A stretch of 5,180 nt of DNA from assembly GCA_023435265.1 (NCBI GenBank), contig JAEYRZ010000145.1:1-5180 (forward strand), in the 5' to 3' direction. Origin of the DNA: Pseudomonadota bacterium. GTDB lineage: Bacteria > Desulfobacterota > Desulfobacteria > Desulfobacterales > Desulfosarcinaceae. Below, in pieces: positions 4,720 to 5,180 of this stretch (positions are counted from its first letter, which is position 1; each line of letters opens with the position of its first letter). Below the pieces are notes generated by a model. The model ran no database searches, was not told the DNA's origin, and was given only the letters and a program-made list of their open reading frames with translations. Both the position numbers and the translations under genes were made by a program.

Positions 4720-5180
4720 TCAGGCTCCCGCGGGCAGCGGTCCGCAGACACCGCACAAACGGCATTTGTCCGGATCCATGGGACAGGGCGGTGAGCTCCG
4801 GGCCTTCAGGGCGCGCTGATATTCGGTCCACAGAAACTGCTTGGGGAATCCGTGATCGATGAAATCCCAGGGCAGCAGTTCAGCCCGCGGGCGTTCGCGG
4901 TGCACGTAGAAGGCGGCATTTAAGAGCGACATTTTGAAGGTCTGGGGCCAGTTGCCCTGATTGCGGTGGGCCAGGGTCAGCAGGTCGGCCACACGGCGGT
5001 CGCCGCGTGCAAGCAGGGCCTGTATATGCGCCCAGCGCGGCACATCGGCCTGCATGCGCACATTGGGGATTTTCTTCAAACCGTCGGCCACTTTTTTGAT
5101 CCTGCGCTTCAGTTCTCCCACCTCCGCCATGGGGGCCCACTGAAAAGGGGTTGCGGGTTTGGGCACAAAGCAATTGAGGC
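4720..5180 (-). CDS. Radical SAM protein, carboxy-terminal part (TIGR03960-like)
   Basis: Only the last ~152 residues are present; the gene enters from the right edge, so the radical SAM CxxxCxxC core is outside the window. The frame reads LNCFVPKPATPFQWAPM, the F-PKP-TPFQW motif typical of the end of the radical SAM barrel in large B12-binding-type radical SAM proteins. It continues with KKIPNVRMQADVPRWAHIQALLARGDRRVADLL (split over two helices), NWPQTFK, and ELLPWDFIDHGFPKQFLWTEYQRAL. It ends with a cysteine cluster C-x6-C-x2-C-x2-C (CPMDPDKCRLCGVC), which could bind an extra iron-sulfur cluster; that is inference. From memory this matches the uncharacterised TIGR03960 family, sometimes found beside a DUF2344 partner, which is not visible here. 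A GTG at 5164-5166 encodes the internal valine of FVPKP and is not a start. The stop is TGA at 4720-4722. Confidence 0.85.
   Translation of the reverse strand, partial: LNCFVPKPATPFQWAPMAEVGELKRRIKKVADGLKKIPNVRMQADVPRWAHIQALLARGDRRVADLLTLAHRNQGNWPQTFKMSLLNAAFYVHRERPRAELLPWDFIDHGFPKQFLWTEYQRALKARSSPPCPMDPDKCRLCGVCGPLPAGA

Noticed and set aside
4078..4794. + strand open frame (238 codons) opposite the GNAT gene
   Set aside because: The opposite strand carries clear GNAT motifs and a coherent start and stop arrangement; this frame encodes an alanine/glycine-rich sequence with no motif.

Overview
This is a GC-rich bacterial chromosomal segment (roughly 60% G+C by eye) with dense genes and Shine-Dalgarno-type starts. 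The radical SAM carboxy-terminus at the right edge and the DnaE-like fragment on the left most resemble proteins I associate with Desulfobacterota (the former Deltaproteobacteria). That placement is an inference from remembered family resemblance, not a search result.

Left third (1-1278, + strand): the window opens inside an alpha/beta hydrolase whose amino-terminus lies upstream. It is followed by two gene remnants packed end to end. The first is a headless DUF1772 (anthrone-oxygenase-like) membrane protein carboxy-terminus (721-954). The second is the first ~48 codons of a DnaE-type DNA polymerase PHP domain (971 to ~1114), which still has a good ribosome binding site but stops matching the family abruptly. 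This looks like a scar of at least two deletions or rearrangements. About 165 bases of apparently non-coding DNA follow.

Middle (1279-2858, + strand): three small intact genes lie head to tail: an antibiotic-biosynthesis-monooxygenase-like (ABM fold) protein, a YpeA-like GNAT acetyltransferase and a membrane-anchored SIMPL-domain protein. The first is clearly lower in G+C (about 40-45% in hand-counted lines) than the dnaE remnant (about 80% in one line), suggesting a separate origin. The ABM-ypeA junction carries two adjacent inverted repeats, one a perfect 10-bp stem inside the ABM coding end.

Convergent gap (2859-3181): no gene can be supported. It holds a plausible, imperfect, possibly bidirectional terminator, two mutually exclusive overlapping hairpins, a 10-bp direct repeat bracketing those hairpins, and a 13-bp palindrome.

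Right third (3182-5180, - strand): reading leftward come the carboxy-terminus of a large radical SAM protein (running off the window), a GNAT acetyltransferase starting 7 bases after its stop, and a DUF72 (YecE-like) protein after a 101-base gap. The first two look translationally linked.

I see no defence system, CRISPR array, transposase, integrase, tRNA or rRNA. The most unusual content is the truncated dnaE/DUF1772 scar next to a compositionally distinct gene set, plus the structured ABM-ypeA junction. I do not think the window contains a convincingly new multi-gene system.
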